A stretch of 38,434 nucleotides of DNA from IMG/VR virus record IMGVR_UViG_3300042430_000472, positions 1 to 38,434 of that record, one strand, 5' to 3'. The DNA is from a virus. Positions 1 to 8,492 of this stretch are shown here, in pieces. Position 1 is the first letter of the stretch; the number at the start of each line of letters is the position of its first letter. A program made the position numbers and the translations under genes. The notes below the pieces were generated by a model. It worked only from the letters and a program-made list of their open reading frames with translations, did not search any database and was not told where the DNA came from.

Positions 1-127
1 GTCACATCGACGTTGCAGAATGGGGTGATGATGGCAAGCCAGAGAAGGTCTATTACGGCCCTCTGCTTGCTGGTGAATTGAACCGCATCCAGCGCAAGCA
101 TCCTAACTTTTTAAGTTCCACATCATT
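1..127. repeat. terminal direct repeat, left copy (circular contig overlap)
   Basis: The first 127 bases are identical to the last 127 bases of the window. The length equals a common assembler k-mer, so this is most simply the unremoved overlap of a circular assembly rather than a physical terminal repeat. The tail chaperone gene reads straight through the join, which supports closure. Confidence 0.95.
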
Positions 128-296
128 TGATGCAATGGTCGATCTAATCATTCTTAAAGCTGAGAATGGTCAAGGCGAAAAGCTGTTTACGCTTGAGGAT
201 AAACCCATCCTGATGCGTGAAGAAGTGTCTGTGATTTCGACGGTTGCCGCTGCATTTATGAGCGGTGAAAGCGTCGAGGAGCAGGAAAAAAACTAA
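3..296 (+). CDS. tail assembly chaperone G-like, 3' part
   Basis: This is the 3' portion of a gene that begins at 38265 and crosses the circular join; the full zero-frame product is 112 residues. It lies between the tail tube genes and the tape measure gene, the position of lambda gpG. Such chaperones coat the tape measure protein during tail assembly and are not in the virion. The protein is acidic and helical in character, ending in a Glu-rich tail. It stops just after an A AAA AAC heptamer, and a second frame continues to 460, the G/G-T arrangement. The family is assigned from position, size and the frameshift rather than from strong sequence similarity. Confidence 0.85.
   Translation, partial: HIDVAEWGDDGKPEKVYYGPLLAGELNRIQRKHPNFLSSTSFDAMVDLIILKAENGQGEKLFTLEDKPILMREEVSVISTVAAAFMSGESVEEQEKN
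287..293 (+). promoter_or_regulatory. programmed -1 frameshift slippery site (A AAA AAC)
   Basis: In the zero frame of the chaperone gene the codons are GAA AAA AAC TAA, so the heptamer A AAA AAC sits directly before the stop. Tandem slippage by -1 re-pairs both tRNAs on AAA and enters an open frame that runs to the TGA at 458-460. This is a canonical X XXY YYZ site and its place matches the G/G-T genes of lambda-like tails. I did not find an obvious downstream pseudoknot by eye. Confidence 0.85.
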
Positions 297-460
297 GAAA
301 CGATCCGTTCAGGTATAACCTTCTTACCTTGGCGGATCGGCTTGGCAAAACCATTGCAGAGATTGAACTTATTTCAATTGAAGAGTATAATGAATGGGTC
401 GCTTATTTTAACCTGAGCGAAGAAAGGCAAAAGCGTGGCGGCCCAAGACCAAAGAATTGA
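293..460 (+). CDS. T-domain extension of the G-T tail chaperone (frameshift product)
   Basis: After -1 slippage, 55 more codons are read, giving a fusion of about 167 residues. The extension contains LLTLADRLGKTIAEIELIS and EEYNEWVAYF, typical of the T part of phage tail assembly chaperones, which contacts the tube protein and tape measure. There is no start codon with a ribosome site in this frame, so it should be made only as a fusion. Its end overlaps the first 26 bases of the tape measure gene, which starts on GTG inside it. Confidence 0.82.
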   Translation, partial: LRNDPFRYNLLTLADRLGKTIAEIELISIEEYNEWVAYFNLSEERQKRGGPRPKN

Positions 461-2318
461 GTTTCTGTTTGCTGCTCAGGTTTCTGGGCAGGCTGAACTT
501 AAAAAGCTTACTGACGCCGTTGACAGTCTTCGTAAGGAAATGGAGGCGCTTAAAGCCGCTAATGGTGGTGTTGGCGCAGCAACGCAGCAGTTCACAAGGT
601 CTATAGGCAATGCAAGCAGCCACGTTCAAGCATATCAAAAGCACTTAGATGCTCAAGCCAAGGCGATGCGGAATCATCGCCAAGGTACGCAGCAACTTGG
701 TATGCAGTTCAATGACTTGGGTACGTCTATTTCTACTGGTGCAAGCCCAATACAGGCGTTCAATCAACAGATAGGGCAAATTGGTTACGCCATGTCCATG
801 ATGGGCGGCAAAATGGGTGCAGTTGGCTCATTCCTTGCTGGTCCTTGGGGTGCTGCGATTACAATCGCCACAATGGTGCTTGCCCCGTTGATAGAGGGTC
901 TGTTTAAGACAGGTGATGCCGCTAAAAAAGCTGCCGAAGAAACAGAAAGGCTTGAAAAGCACGAAAGAACATTGGCTGGGATTGCCAGTGATCTTGTTGT
1001 TGCCCGCGCCCGCATTGACCAAGCAATGGGCAAAAATGTAGATAGCTATTTAGTTGGACAGCGGGAGTTAGTCAATTTAGCAAGGATTGACATCGCGTCT
1101 GCAAAAGAGTCGATTAGGGCTGCTAAATTGCGGCTTGAAGCCGCGAGAGCAAATATTGCAGCCAACAAAACAATGCAGACAATGGGTACTGGTCTTCGCG
1201 CTCCCGGTATTTCAATTCTTGGCAGAGTAAGGGAATATTTCCAAGATAATGAAGGAAAAATTCAAAAAGAAAATGAAGATTTAAGTGCAATTGAAGTTTC
1301 AATGCGAAAGCTGGAACTTAGCCTAAATAGTAGCCGTGGCGACAGTATGGAGCGAGCTAATTCCATAGCTGATAAAAATGCACAAAAGGGCTTGGCTGCT
1401 GCACGAAGGGCTGAAGCTGAAGCCGAAAGAATTGCAAAAGAAGCTGAAGCTGCGCGTGAAAAAGAAGCAAACTCAATTCAATCCTTCATGGACAAAATCG
1501 GCAAAGTGGGAATGAAGGAAATTCCTGCTTATCAGCGCGATATTGCCATGTTGGAAAAAGATTTCTTTGAACTGTCCAAGGTTGGACAGGCTGCGACCAT
1601 TGCGCCCTTTAAGGCTGCGGTGGAATCCATTGAGATGGCGCACTACAGCGATATGCTCAAGGCTGATGCCGAAAACGCCGAAAAGATGTTAAATGATCTT
1701 CCTGATTTTGTTCCATCTTTCACCAAAGAAATGGAAGATATTATATCTAGGGCAGATGAAATGGATAAGTCGTTTGAAGCAATCGGAAACACAGTCAGCG
1801 ATGCCTTTAAGGGTATGTTGACTGGCGCTATGTCTTGGAAAGACGGAATGCGCAGCCTTATCGGAGCCGTCATTGATGAATTGTGGAAGCTGTTTGTTGT
1901 TCAGCAAATTGTTGGCCTTATTAGTGGCGCACTTCGTGGCGGAACTGCGGCCCCTAGTGCTTCTACCGCCAGTCAAAGCATCGGTATGAGTACTCCAGGC
2001 AATTTTAAGCCACTTACATTAAGGGCGAGAGGTGGCCCTGTATCCAATAAAACCCCATACATGGTTGGAGAGCAAGGACCGGAACTATTTGTTCCTAGTG
2101 GTAATGGCACAATCATTCCCAACAACAACATGCGTGGCGGTGGCGGCGGCAGCAGCTTTAACATCAGCGTAGATGCCCGTGGCTCAAACGATCCAGCCGC
2201 AGTTCGCGCTCAGGTACAGCAGGGTATCCTTGAGGCTGCTCCTGCAATTATCGCAGCGGCAGAGTCACGCACAATGGCTAGTATGCGTAGGCCGCGACTT
2301 GGTGGAGTTATGCAATAA
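435..2318 (+). CDS. tail tape measure protein
   Basis: A 627-residue protein that sets tail length and is ejected with the DNA. A hydrophobic Gly/Ala-rich segment at about residues 120-157 could insert in the host membrane. Alanine- and glutamate-rich coiled-coil stretches lie near residues 165-250 and 310-350. The C-terminal part carries the common tape-measure ending with RARGGPVSN and MVGEQGPELFVPS near 530, followed by a Gly run. At about 0.15 nm per residue the tail would be roughly 90-95 nm, an inference. The start is GTG with GAAAGG a suitable distance upstream, overlapping the chaperone fusion. Its stop shares one base with the next start (TAATG). Confidence 0.92.
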   Translation: MAAQDQRIEFLFAAQVSGQAELKKLTDAVDSLRKEMEALKAANGGVGAATQQFTRSIGNASSHVQAYQKHLDAQAKAMRNHRQGTQQLGMQFNDLGTSISTGASPIQAFNQQIGQIGYAMSMMGGKMGAVGSFLAGPWGAAITIATMVLAPLIEGLFKTGDAAKKAAEETERLEKHERTLAGIASDLVVARARIDQAMGKNVDSYLVGQRELVNLARIDIASAKESIRAAKLRLEAARANIAANKTMQTMGTGLRAPGISILGRVREYFQDNEGKIQKENEDLSAIEVSMRKLELSLNSSRGDSMERANSIADKNAQKGLAAARRAEAEAERIAKEAEAAREKEANSIQSFMDKIGKVGMKEIPAYQRDIAMLEKDFFELSKVGQAATIAPFKAAVESIEMAHYSDMLKADAENAEKMLNDLPDFVPSFTKEMEDIISRADEMDKSFEAIGNTVSDAFKGMLTGAMSWKDGMRSLIGAVIDELWKLFVVQQIVGLISGALRGGTAAPSASTASQSIGMSTPGNFKPLTLRARGGPVSNKTPYMVGEQGPELFVPSGNGTIIPNNNMRGGGGGSSFNISVDARGSNDPAAVRAQVQQGILEAAPAIIAAAESRTMASMRRPRLGGVMQ

Positions 2319-2908
2319 TGGCAACAATCACATATCCTTCAACGCCAAGGCCGCAAGGAATGGCATGGCGGCTGGTTATGCCAGCACAGACCAACGTATC
2401 TGATTGGACAGGACGGCGTCAGACGCTTGCCTCTGGCCGTGGCTGGTGGGAAGCCCAGATTACCTTCCCTCCAATCGTAGGCACACTTAGCATCAATGCT
2501 TGGCGCTCTTTCATTGCCAAATCGCGTGGTGCGGCAAACGACTTTCAGGTTCCCGTCGATCCTGTTGCGCAGTCGGCTGCAACAGCAACCCCACTGGTGA
2601 ACGGTGCTGCTCAGACAGGCCGGACGCTAAACACTGATGGCTGGCCTCTGTCCACTACCGTCTTACAGGCGGGTCAGTTCGTGACCATTAACAACCAGCT
2701 TTTGCAGTTGACTGAGAACGTAACATCCAACGGCTCTGGCGTGGCTGTGCTGACGTTCGAGCCACCTGTCAGGGTTTCGCCCTCGGACAATGCTGCGATT
2801 GAATACAAGAATCCGTTTTGCCTAATGTATTTGGTGGAGGAGCCAACACTTTCAGTTGAGACAGGTTATGTGTATAGCCTCTCGCTGAACTTACGGGAGT
2901 CCTTCTAA
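2318..2908 (+). CDS. minor tail protein (distal tail candidate)
   Basis: A 196-residue protein directly after the tape measure, joined to both neighbours by TAATG overlaps. It has beta-rich character with Trp-rich segments (GRGWWEAQITFPP) and ends in VYSLSLNLRESF, consistent with a strand-exchange tail-tip subunit. In lambda-like and gene-transfer-agent tails this slot holds the distal tail or tip protein that joins tube to hub. I do not recognise a named family with certainty, so the role is inferred from position. Confidence 0.6.
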   Translation: MATITYPSTPRPQGMAWRLVMPAQTNVSDWTGRRQTLASGRGWWEAQITFPPIVGTLSINAWRSFIAKSRGAANDFQVPVDPVAQSAATATPLVNGAAQTGRTLNTDGWPLSTTVLQAGQFVTINNQLLQLTENVTSNGSGVAVLTFEPPVRVSPSDNAAIEYKNPFCLMYLVEEPTLSVETGYVYSLSLNLRESF

Positions 2909-3540
2909 TGGTTGATGCAACCACACAGGCTGCGCTTGAAGCTACAGTCGTCAACTGGCGCGTTCTAATATACGCTGACTTTTTGGGCGATGTCTTGCGC
3001 GGCACAAGCGGACTTTACAACAAAACAATATCAGGATCAGGTGATTCTGAACTGGATGGAACTTACGACAGTTTTAGCCACGATCTGATTAATGTATCGC
3101 CCGTGAAGCACAACGAATCTGGTTCTGATACTGTAACAATCTCAATGAGCGGCCTTGTTGTCAACAATGCTGATTTCTTGGCTATAATTGGTGATAAAAC
3201 CAAATGGCAGGGTCGTACTGCGCGTCTTTGGTTTTATTGCGTTGACCAGAACGAAAACCAAGTTGGTTCTATTATACCTTACTATACAGGATACATGAAC
3301 GAAGTTGGTATTGCGGGTGACTCTGGTAGCCAAGCGGTGAGCCTGACAATAGAAAACTATTTGGCTAGTATTGCTGGCGCACAAAACAAAACTTATCTTA
3401 TCCAGAACATTTTTGATGCTGGCGATCTTAGCGGAGAAGCTTCTGTTTCTGCTGCAAACGGCATGGCTGAAGCTGGTAGCTATAACTACGGTGGCGGCGG
3501 CGCTGGCGAAAACGATTATGGGATGTCGAATTTCAGATGA
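2908..3540 (+). CDS. tail tip / hub-associated protein
   Basis: A 210-residue protein in the slot between the distal-tail candidate and the DUF6950-like protein. The N-terminal part (VNWRVLIYADFLGD, later PYYTGYMNEVGI and VSLTIENYLA) resembles baseplate hub proteins of the DUF2163 kind in gene transfer agents. The C-terminus is Gly-rich (NYGGGGAGENDYG) and likely flexible. The four tail-tip genes here follow the order tape measure, Dit-like, hub-like, peptidase-like, large hub. The family call is tentative; the structural role is well supported by synteny. Confidence 0.6.
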   Translation: MVDATTQAALEATVVNWRVLIYADFLGDVLRGTSGLYNKTISGSGDSELDGTYDSFSHDLINVSPVKHNESGSDTVTISMSGLVVNNADFLAIIGDKTKWQGRTARLWFYCVDQNENQVGSIIPYYTGYMNEVGIAGDSGSQAVSLTIENYLASIAGAQNKTYLIQNIFDAGDLSGEASVSAANGMAEAGSYNYGGGGAGENDYGMSNFR

Positions 3541-3935
3541 GAATATCTGCTTGGGAAGAAGCTTTAGCTGACTACATTGCCATCAAAAGGCATGAGCCGT
3601 TTGAGTATGGCATAAATGACTGCTGCCTGTTCGCCGCAGGGGCGGTTGAGGCCATAACTGGTGAAGACCCTATGTCTGAGTTCCGTGGCCAATATGATAG
3701 CCTTAAAACTAGCCTGAAGGCTATTAAGGATATTGGTGCAGGAACCCTTGAAGCGACTATGGATGGCAAGTTCCCAGAGGTGGCAATAGGCCATGCGCAG
3801 CGTGGAGACTTGGCTTTCTTTGATGACAGCGTTGGTGTAGTAATGGGTGGCTTCGCTTACTTCGTTTCGGACGATGGGCTGGAGCGGATACCACGCGATA
3901 TGTGGGATAAATGCTGGAGTGTAGGCCGTGGGTAA
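3537..3935 (+). CDS. DUF6950 / NlpC-P60-like tail tip protein
   Basis: A 132-residue protein overlapping the upstream gene by 4 bases and the downstream hub by 8. The segment FEYGINDCCLFAAGAVEAITG resembles the catalytic Cys motif of NlpC/P60 cell-wall peptidases. The region GDLAFFDDSVGVVMGG matches the place where the His of a true peptidase would sit, but no His is present there. It ends in CWSVGRG. This fits DUF6950-type proteins, thought to be papain-fold relatives at the tail tip. Enzyme activity is doubtful because the His is missing; a structural role in the tip or lost wall-penetration enzyme is equally possible. Confidence 0.6.
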   Translation: MRISAWEEALADYIAIKRHEPFEYGINDCCLFAAGAVEAITGEDPMSEFRGQYDSLKTSLKAIKDIGAGTLEATMDGKFPEVAIGHAQRGDLAFFDDSVGVVMGGFAYFVSDDGLERIPRDMWDKCWSVGRG

Positions 3936-6900
3936 AGTTCTTAAAGGCGTTGCGATTGCTGCTGCATTTGTTGCTCTGGCATATGCTACGGGTGGACTTT
4001 CCGTTGTGGCGGCTGGTACTGCTGGAGCGGCCACCGTAGCTGGCGTTACTTTTACTACTACCTTCTTAGGAGGTATGCTTGTTTCAATGGCGGCTGCGTC
4101 AATTTTAACTGGCATATCGCAGCAGTTCCTTGGCGCGAAGATGCCAAAGACGCAGCTATCTCGCCTAAACGTCAGCCTTGATCCATCCACGCCACGCAAA
4201 GTTGTGTTCGGCACAACGGCAATGCCTCTCGACCTTCGGTATCACGAATCCAGCGGTACAGATCAAGAATATGTTGATTATATTATTGCTGTTGCGGCTC
4301 ATAAAGTTGCGTCTATTACGGAAATATGGTTTGAAGAAAAGCAAGCATGGACACTCGCTGGCGGTGTTACAGGAACTTACTCTGGTTATCTGACTGTTGC
4401 TGTTCGAACTGAGGGAACGGCTGCTAACTACATTTCAATTAACGGTGGTGGCAAATGGGGTTCGACCCGTCGCCTTACTGGCTGCGCTTATTTGCATCTT
4501 CGCATTAAGCGAACTGGTCTTACCAAAAAAGCAGAGAGTCCACTGGTAAGTGGCTTGCCCAGCCGCGTAACTGTTATTGGCGACGGCGCTTTGCTTTACG
4601 ATCCACGCAAAGATAGCACAGTACCCGGTGGTTCTGGCTCACACCGCGCCACAGATCAAAGCACTTGGGGCGCATACACCAATGCGGATGACACCGATAA
4701 TCCTGCCCTACAACTGCTATGGTGGATGCTGGGCTGGGAGATCAATGGTAAGTTATCTGTTGGTTGCGGGATACCATATAATCGCATTGATATGGCATCT
4801 TTTATTACTGCCGCTAACATCTGCGATGAAAACGTAACATTGGCGATAGGTGGGACACAAAAGCGTTACCGCTCCAGTGGCACGGCATCCGACAGCGATG
4901 ATCGATCAGACATAATAAACAACTTGCTTATCTCAATGAATGGCACACTTCGTGATAATGGGGGTAAGTTGACCGTAACAGCAATGAAGAATGATCTTGC
5001 TGACTATGTTCTGACCTTCAATGAAAACGACATGCTGGGCAGTTTTGATTGGCAACAGACCCGTGGCCTAACTGAGAATTATAATATTATCCGTGGCCGT
5101 TATGTCGATCCATCAGCAAACAGCCTTTACCAAATGGTGGATTACCCAGAAATAGGCTTTGCCGCTTCAGACGGTATTGAGCGGGTTATGTCGGTTGATC
5201 TTCCATATGTCGAAGATGGACGCCGCGCTCAACGCCTTGCCAAACAGATATTGCAGCGCAATCAGTATCGCGGCATGTTCTCTACAACCTTTAACGCCAA
5301 AGCATTGGGTTGTCAGGTCGGTGATGTTGTCCGCATAAACCTTGAGGCATTGGGCTGGTCGAACAAACTATTCCGCGTTGTGAGCCAAGAGATTCGCTTT
5401 GACGGTCAAGTGCCAATGGCATTGATCGAAGAGAATGCGGCTATCTATGCGTGGGATGCTGATGATGTTGCGCCTATAACGCCAACTGCTCCTACGATCT
5501 ATGATCCGCTCAACAGCCCATTCATTCTTGGCATTGAGCAGACATTCGATCTAATCGCAAAGCTTGACGATGATGGAATCATAACCATCGATGAGAAAAT
5601 CCGTATTCTCATACCGAAGGCTGCTGAACTAGAAAGCTCATATCAGGCGCTGTTTTCAATAGCGACCACACGGGCTATTTCGACAACGAATGTCAACGCA
5701 AAGAGGACCGCTTGGCTCAATCTGCTTGCTGCTATTACGCCAGATTGGGATGACACAACCGAAGATTCACCAGTTGTTCGTAACAGTTTAGACACTGCTT
5801 TGCAGGAATATGTAAACGAACTTGAGTTGCTGAATAAGGCTGTAGCGGAATACACCACACGAAACGTCAACAGGGGCGAGTGGTCAGGCTCGTCTGTGTC
5901 ATACATTGTTGGCGATTTTGTGCAGCGCAACGGATCAAGTTATTCCGTAATCATTGCCCATACATCAACGGCTCTTAACGGCCCTCCTGGAGCAAACTGG
6001 GCGCTACTGGCTTCGCAAGGCACTGACGGCGCTCCTGGCGCAGACGGTGCTGACGGTGCTGACGGCGCTGACGGCGCTCCTGGCGCTCCTGGCGCGGACG
6101 GAACTCCAGCAATAACTGGCTACCTTACCAGCGAGGCTGTTCAGCTATTTGCTTATGCCAATGGCGGTGTTGTTTCCTATACACCAGCATCCGGCAGCTT
6201 TAAGGTTTTCAGCGGCAATACGGACGTAAGCTCATCGTTTGCGCTTTCGACCCTGAGCAACCCACAGGCGCTGACCGTTGGGTATGTCGGACGTACCTAT
6301 TCGGTCACGGCTGGCTTTGATGCTAACGAGGATACAGCCAGCCTTACGATCCGCGCCACCGGATCAGGAACCTATACTGGCGTAACAATCGACAAGGTGT
6401 TCTCGCTGTCTAAGGCAAAGGGCGGTTATGAAATCGTTGCGACATTGCCAACAACCAACCTATTTGAAGGCCGTGTCGTATTTTTAACTACTGACGACAA
6501 ACTGTATCGCTACACTGGATCGGCGTGGACAGCGGCAGTTCCTGCGGTTGATATTAGTGGAACTTTGGCTGACGCACAGATTGCAGCCCTAGCGGCGTCT
6601 AAGATTACAGGACAGCTATCAGATAGCCAGTTGGCCGCGATAGCTGCCGCCAAATTGACGGGTCAGATTACCGGAACTCAGATCACTGATGGGGCCATAT
6701 CAACTGCAAAATTGATGGCTGGCTCTGTTACATCAAATGAAATTGCGGCAAATACGATTGTCGCTGCTGATATTGCGTCCGGCACTATTACTGCCACGCA
6801 AATTGCTGCGGCAACAATCACGGGTGCAAAGATTGCGGCTGGTACAATTGCAGCGGGTAACATCGCGGCTAACACTATTACGGCAAACGAAATCGCTGCG

Positions 6901-7128
6901 AACACAATCACTGCCACACAGATTGCAAGCAACGCTATAACTGCGGATGAAATAGCGGCTGGTGCGGTAACGGCAGCGAAGATTGGCGTTACAGAACTCT
7001 CTGCCATCACAGCAACCGTTGGGACACTGCGGACGGCTACCACTGGGGCGAGGCTTGAGATTGCAAGCAATCAGATCAGGGTGTATGATTCCAGCAACGT
7101 GCTGCGCGTTCGTTTGGGGATTTGGTAA
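3928..7128 (+). CDS. large tail tip attachment / hub protein (J-like)
   Basis: A 1066-residue protein starting at GTG. Residues about 7-65 contain two hydrophobic, Ala/Gly-rich stretches. The middle (about 90-530) is the conserved hub region, with SVDLPYVEDGRRAQRLAKQI and VGDVVRINLEALGW, like phage tail proteins that form the baseplate hub and receptor-binding base. A collagen-like run of Gly-Ala-Pro/Asp triplets lies near residues 700-727. The C-terminal third holds many repeats of the form ITANEIAANTITATQIA, expected to form a trimeric beta or coiled stalk. It ends in a small fibre-like domain. Together this is a lambda gpJ or GTA hub equivalent, the likely host-range determinant. No catalytic residues are visible. 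Confidence 0.8.
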   Translation: MGKVLKGVAIAAAFVALAYATGGLSVVAAGTAGAATVAGVTFTTTFLGGMLVSMAAASILTGISQQFLGAKMPKTQLSRLNVSLDPSTPRKVVFGTTAMPLDLRYHESSGTDQEYVDYIIAVAAHKVASITEIWFEEKQAWTLAGGVTGTYSGYLTVAVRTEGTAANYISINGGGKWGSTRRLTGCAYLHLRIKRTGLTKKAESPLVSGLPSRVTVIGDGALLYDPRKDSTVPGGSGSHRATDQSTWGAYTNADDTDNPALQLLWWMLGWEINGKLSVGCGIPYNRIDMASFITAANICDENVTLAIGGTQKRYRSSGTASDSDDRSDIINNLLISMNGTLRDNGGKLTVTAMKNDLADYVLTFNENDMLGSFDWQQTRGLTENYNIIRGRYVDPSANSLYQMVDYPEIGFAASDGIERVMSVDLPYVEDGRRAQRLAKQILQRNQYRGMFSTTFNAKALGCQVGDVVRINLEALGWSNKLFRVVSQEIRFDGQVPMALIEENAAIYAWDADDVAPITPTAPTIYDPLNSPFILGIEQTFDLIAKLDDDGIITIDEKIRILIPKAAELESSYQALFSIATTRAISTTNVNAKRTAWLNLLAAITPDWDDTTEDSPVVRNSLDTALQEYVNELELLNKAVAEYTTRNVNRGEWSGSSVSYIVGDFVQRNGSSYSVIIAHTSTALNGPPGANWALLASQGTDGAPGADGADGADGADGAPGAPGADGTPAITGYLTSEAVQLFAYANGGVVSYTPASGSFKVFSGNTDVSSSFALSTLSNPQALTVGYVGRTYSVTAGFDANEDTASLTIRATGSGTYTGVTIDKVFSLSKAKGGYEIVATLPTTNLFEGRVVFLTTDDKLYRYTGSAWTAAVPAVDISGTLADAQIAALAASKITGQLSDSQLAAIAAAKLTGQITGTQITDGAISTAKLMAGSVTSNEIAANTIVAADIASGTITATQIAAATITGAKIAAGTIAAGNIAANTITANEIAANTITATQIASNAITADEIAAGAVTAAKIGVTELSAITATVGTLRTATTGARLEIASNQIRVYDSSNVLRVRLGIW

Positions 7129-7418
7129 TGCCACAGGGGCTGCAAGTTTTTGATGCCTCTGGCAACATTCTTTTAGATACATCAACCATAGTGATGAAGA
7201 GGATGATTTCTTATCCGGTAACTGTAACCAGCACATCACCCAACACTATAGCTTTGAGTGTTCCTGCAACAAACACGGTTTTGGGTGCTATTGCAGTTCC
7301 GGTTTCGACAGGAGCGGCATCGGAAGTGATAGGAATAGAGTTAAGCGGCTCTAATCTTATTTGGACTGCGCGGGTAAACAATGGATTAAATTATAGTTTG
7401 GATGTGTTGATAGCATGA
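7128..7418 (+). CDS. small tail-tip accessory protein
   Basis: A 96-residue protein. I chose ATG at 7128, which overlaps the hub stop as TAATG, over a TTG two codons upstream. It opens with GLQVFDASGNILLDTST, the opening of a family of small beta-rich proteins often found after J-like genes in phages, and is otherwise a run of Ser/Thr/Val-rich strands. The next gene begins with a similar motif (FEAYDDTGKLQLTTEAV), so the two are probably distant relatives. A tail-tip accessory role is inferred from place only. Confidence 0.5.
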   Translation: MPQGLQVFDASGNILLDTSTIVMKRMISYPVTVTSTSPNTIALSVPATNTVLGAIAVPVSTGAASEVIGIELSGSNLIWTARVNNGLNYSLDVLIA

Positions 7419-8074
7419 CTGCTCTTTTTGAAGCCTATGATGATACAGGGAAATTGCAGCTTACTACGGAAGCTGTGACTTACTATGTATCCAACTCCTA
7501 CTCTGTAACCACTACCAGTATGGGTGGCGGTGGTTATGGTCAGGTAATTATTAGCATCCCTAATTCAACTGATCTGGTTGCCTTCAGGTGTACAAATGGC
7601 ATTAACATTTCAGGATACCGTGAGTTATCAAACTACAGGTTTATTACTCAGACACCAGTCTGCACTATTCAAATAAAAATACTTAGCCTTGCAAGAAACC
7701 TAAGCCCCACCGCAGACAGCTTTGGTATGCAATTGTTTGCGCCAGATGGCACACTTCAATTCTCAGCAGCTAGGAACATGTCGTTTTTCTTGGATAGCGT
7801 ATCTGTTTTTGGTGAAGATGGAATTGGGGATGTTGGGGAAACTATGACCTTCGCTTCCGGCGTCAATCCCTATGTGGTTATCGCTGGTACTGAATATACA
7901 GGTTATACTGGCTGGGACGAGTTTGACAGCTTCCAACGCATAATTAATGTTGCTTATATGAACGCTACTACAATAGGCGTGGAAAGCGTGACCATAAATG
8001 ATTGGCCCAGCTTGCCTGGTGGAAGTGGCGGATATGGCGTTGGCGGAACTTATAATGTTCTAGCGGTGTCGTGA
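7415..8074 (+). CDS. tail-tip accessory protein, unknown
   Basis: A 219-residue protein translationally coupled to the previous gene by an ATGA overlap. The N-terminus shares the F-x-A-Y/S-D-D/A-x-G-K/N-x-x-L pattern of its upstream neighbour. The protein is rich in Tyr, Ser, Thr and Gly and predicted beta, with no membrane segment or catalytic motif. It ends with a Gly-rich segment (LPGGSGGYGVGG). Placed between the hub and the fibres it is likely a virion component, but the function is unknown. Confidence 0.5.
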   Translation: MTALFEAYDDTGKLQLTTEAVTYYVSNSYSVTTTSMGGGGYGQVIISIPNSTDLVAFRCTNGINISGYRELSNYRFITQTPVCTIQIKILSLARNLSPTADSFGMQLFAPDGTLQFSAARNMSFFLDSVSVFGEDGIGDVGETMTFASGVNPYVVIAGTEYTGYTGWDEFDSFQRIINVAYMNATTIGVESVTINDWPSLPGGSGGYGVGGTYNVLAVS

Positions 8075-8117
8075 ATACTCAGTTGGCATCTAAGCCATAA
8101 AATGATAGGAAGAAGTT

Positions 8118-8492
8118 ATGGCCTACATCTATGACCTAACTGACACTTGGAACAATGGCGGGACTTCGTTCAACGGCATCAAGATTAATGTTACAGATAC
8201 CGCAAGTGCGGCTGGGTCGAAATTACTTGATTTGCAGATCAATGCTAATTCTAAGTTGAGCATCAGTAAAACAGGCAAACTAACTTCTTCTGATGTCATA
8301 GAAAGCACTACTGGTGGCTTCAAATTTCCAGACGGTACAACCCAGACCGCAGCAAGCCCTAGAACTTTGGCTGACTTGGATGATGTAGATTTATCAAATC
8401 TTGTTGATGGTAATGTTTTGTGTTACACAGCGTCAGTCAATAAGTGGCAAAATCAGGCGCGTGAAAATCTTGTTGACGGAGGAAACTTCTAA
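8118..8492 (+). CDS. tail fibre-like protein, short
   Basis: A 124-residue protein with a good ribosome site (AGGAAG). It contains the FPDGTTQTAA motif common in phage tail fibres, and LADLDDVDLSNLVDGNVL, also typical of fibre proteins. It ends in LVDGGNF and overlaps the next gene as TAATG. The following fibre also ends in a DGG-x-F motif, suggesting a repeated modular C-terminus. I see it as a fibre base or adaptor; its assembly partner is unknown. Confidence 0.55.
   Translation: MAYIYDLTDTWNNGGTSFNGIKINVTDTASAAGSKLLDLQINANSKLSISKTGKLTSSDVIESTTGGFKFPDGTTQTAASPRTLADLDDVDLSNLVDGNVLCYTASVNKWQNQARENLVDGGNF

Noticed and set aside
3564-4214. 216-codon minus-strand frame
   Set aside because: Crosses two coupled tail genes in antisense and has no recognisable domain.
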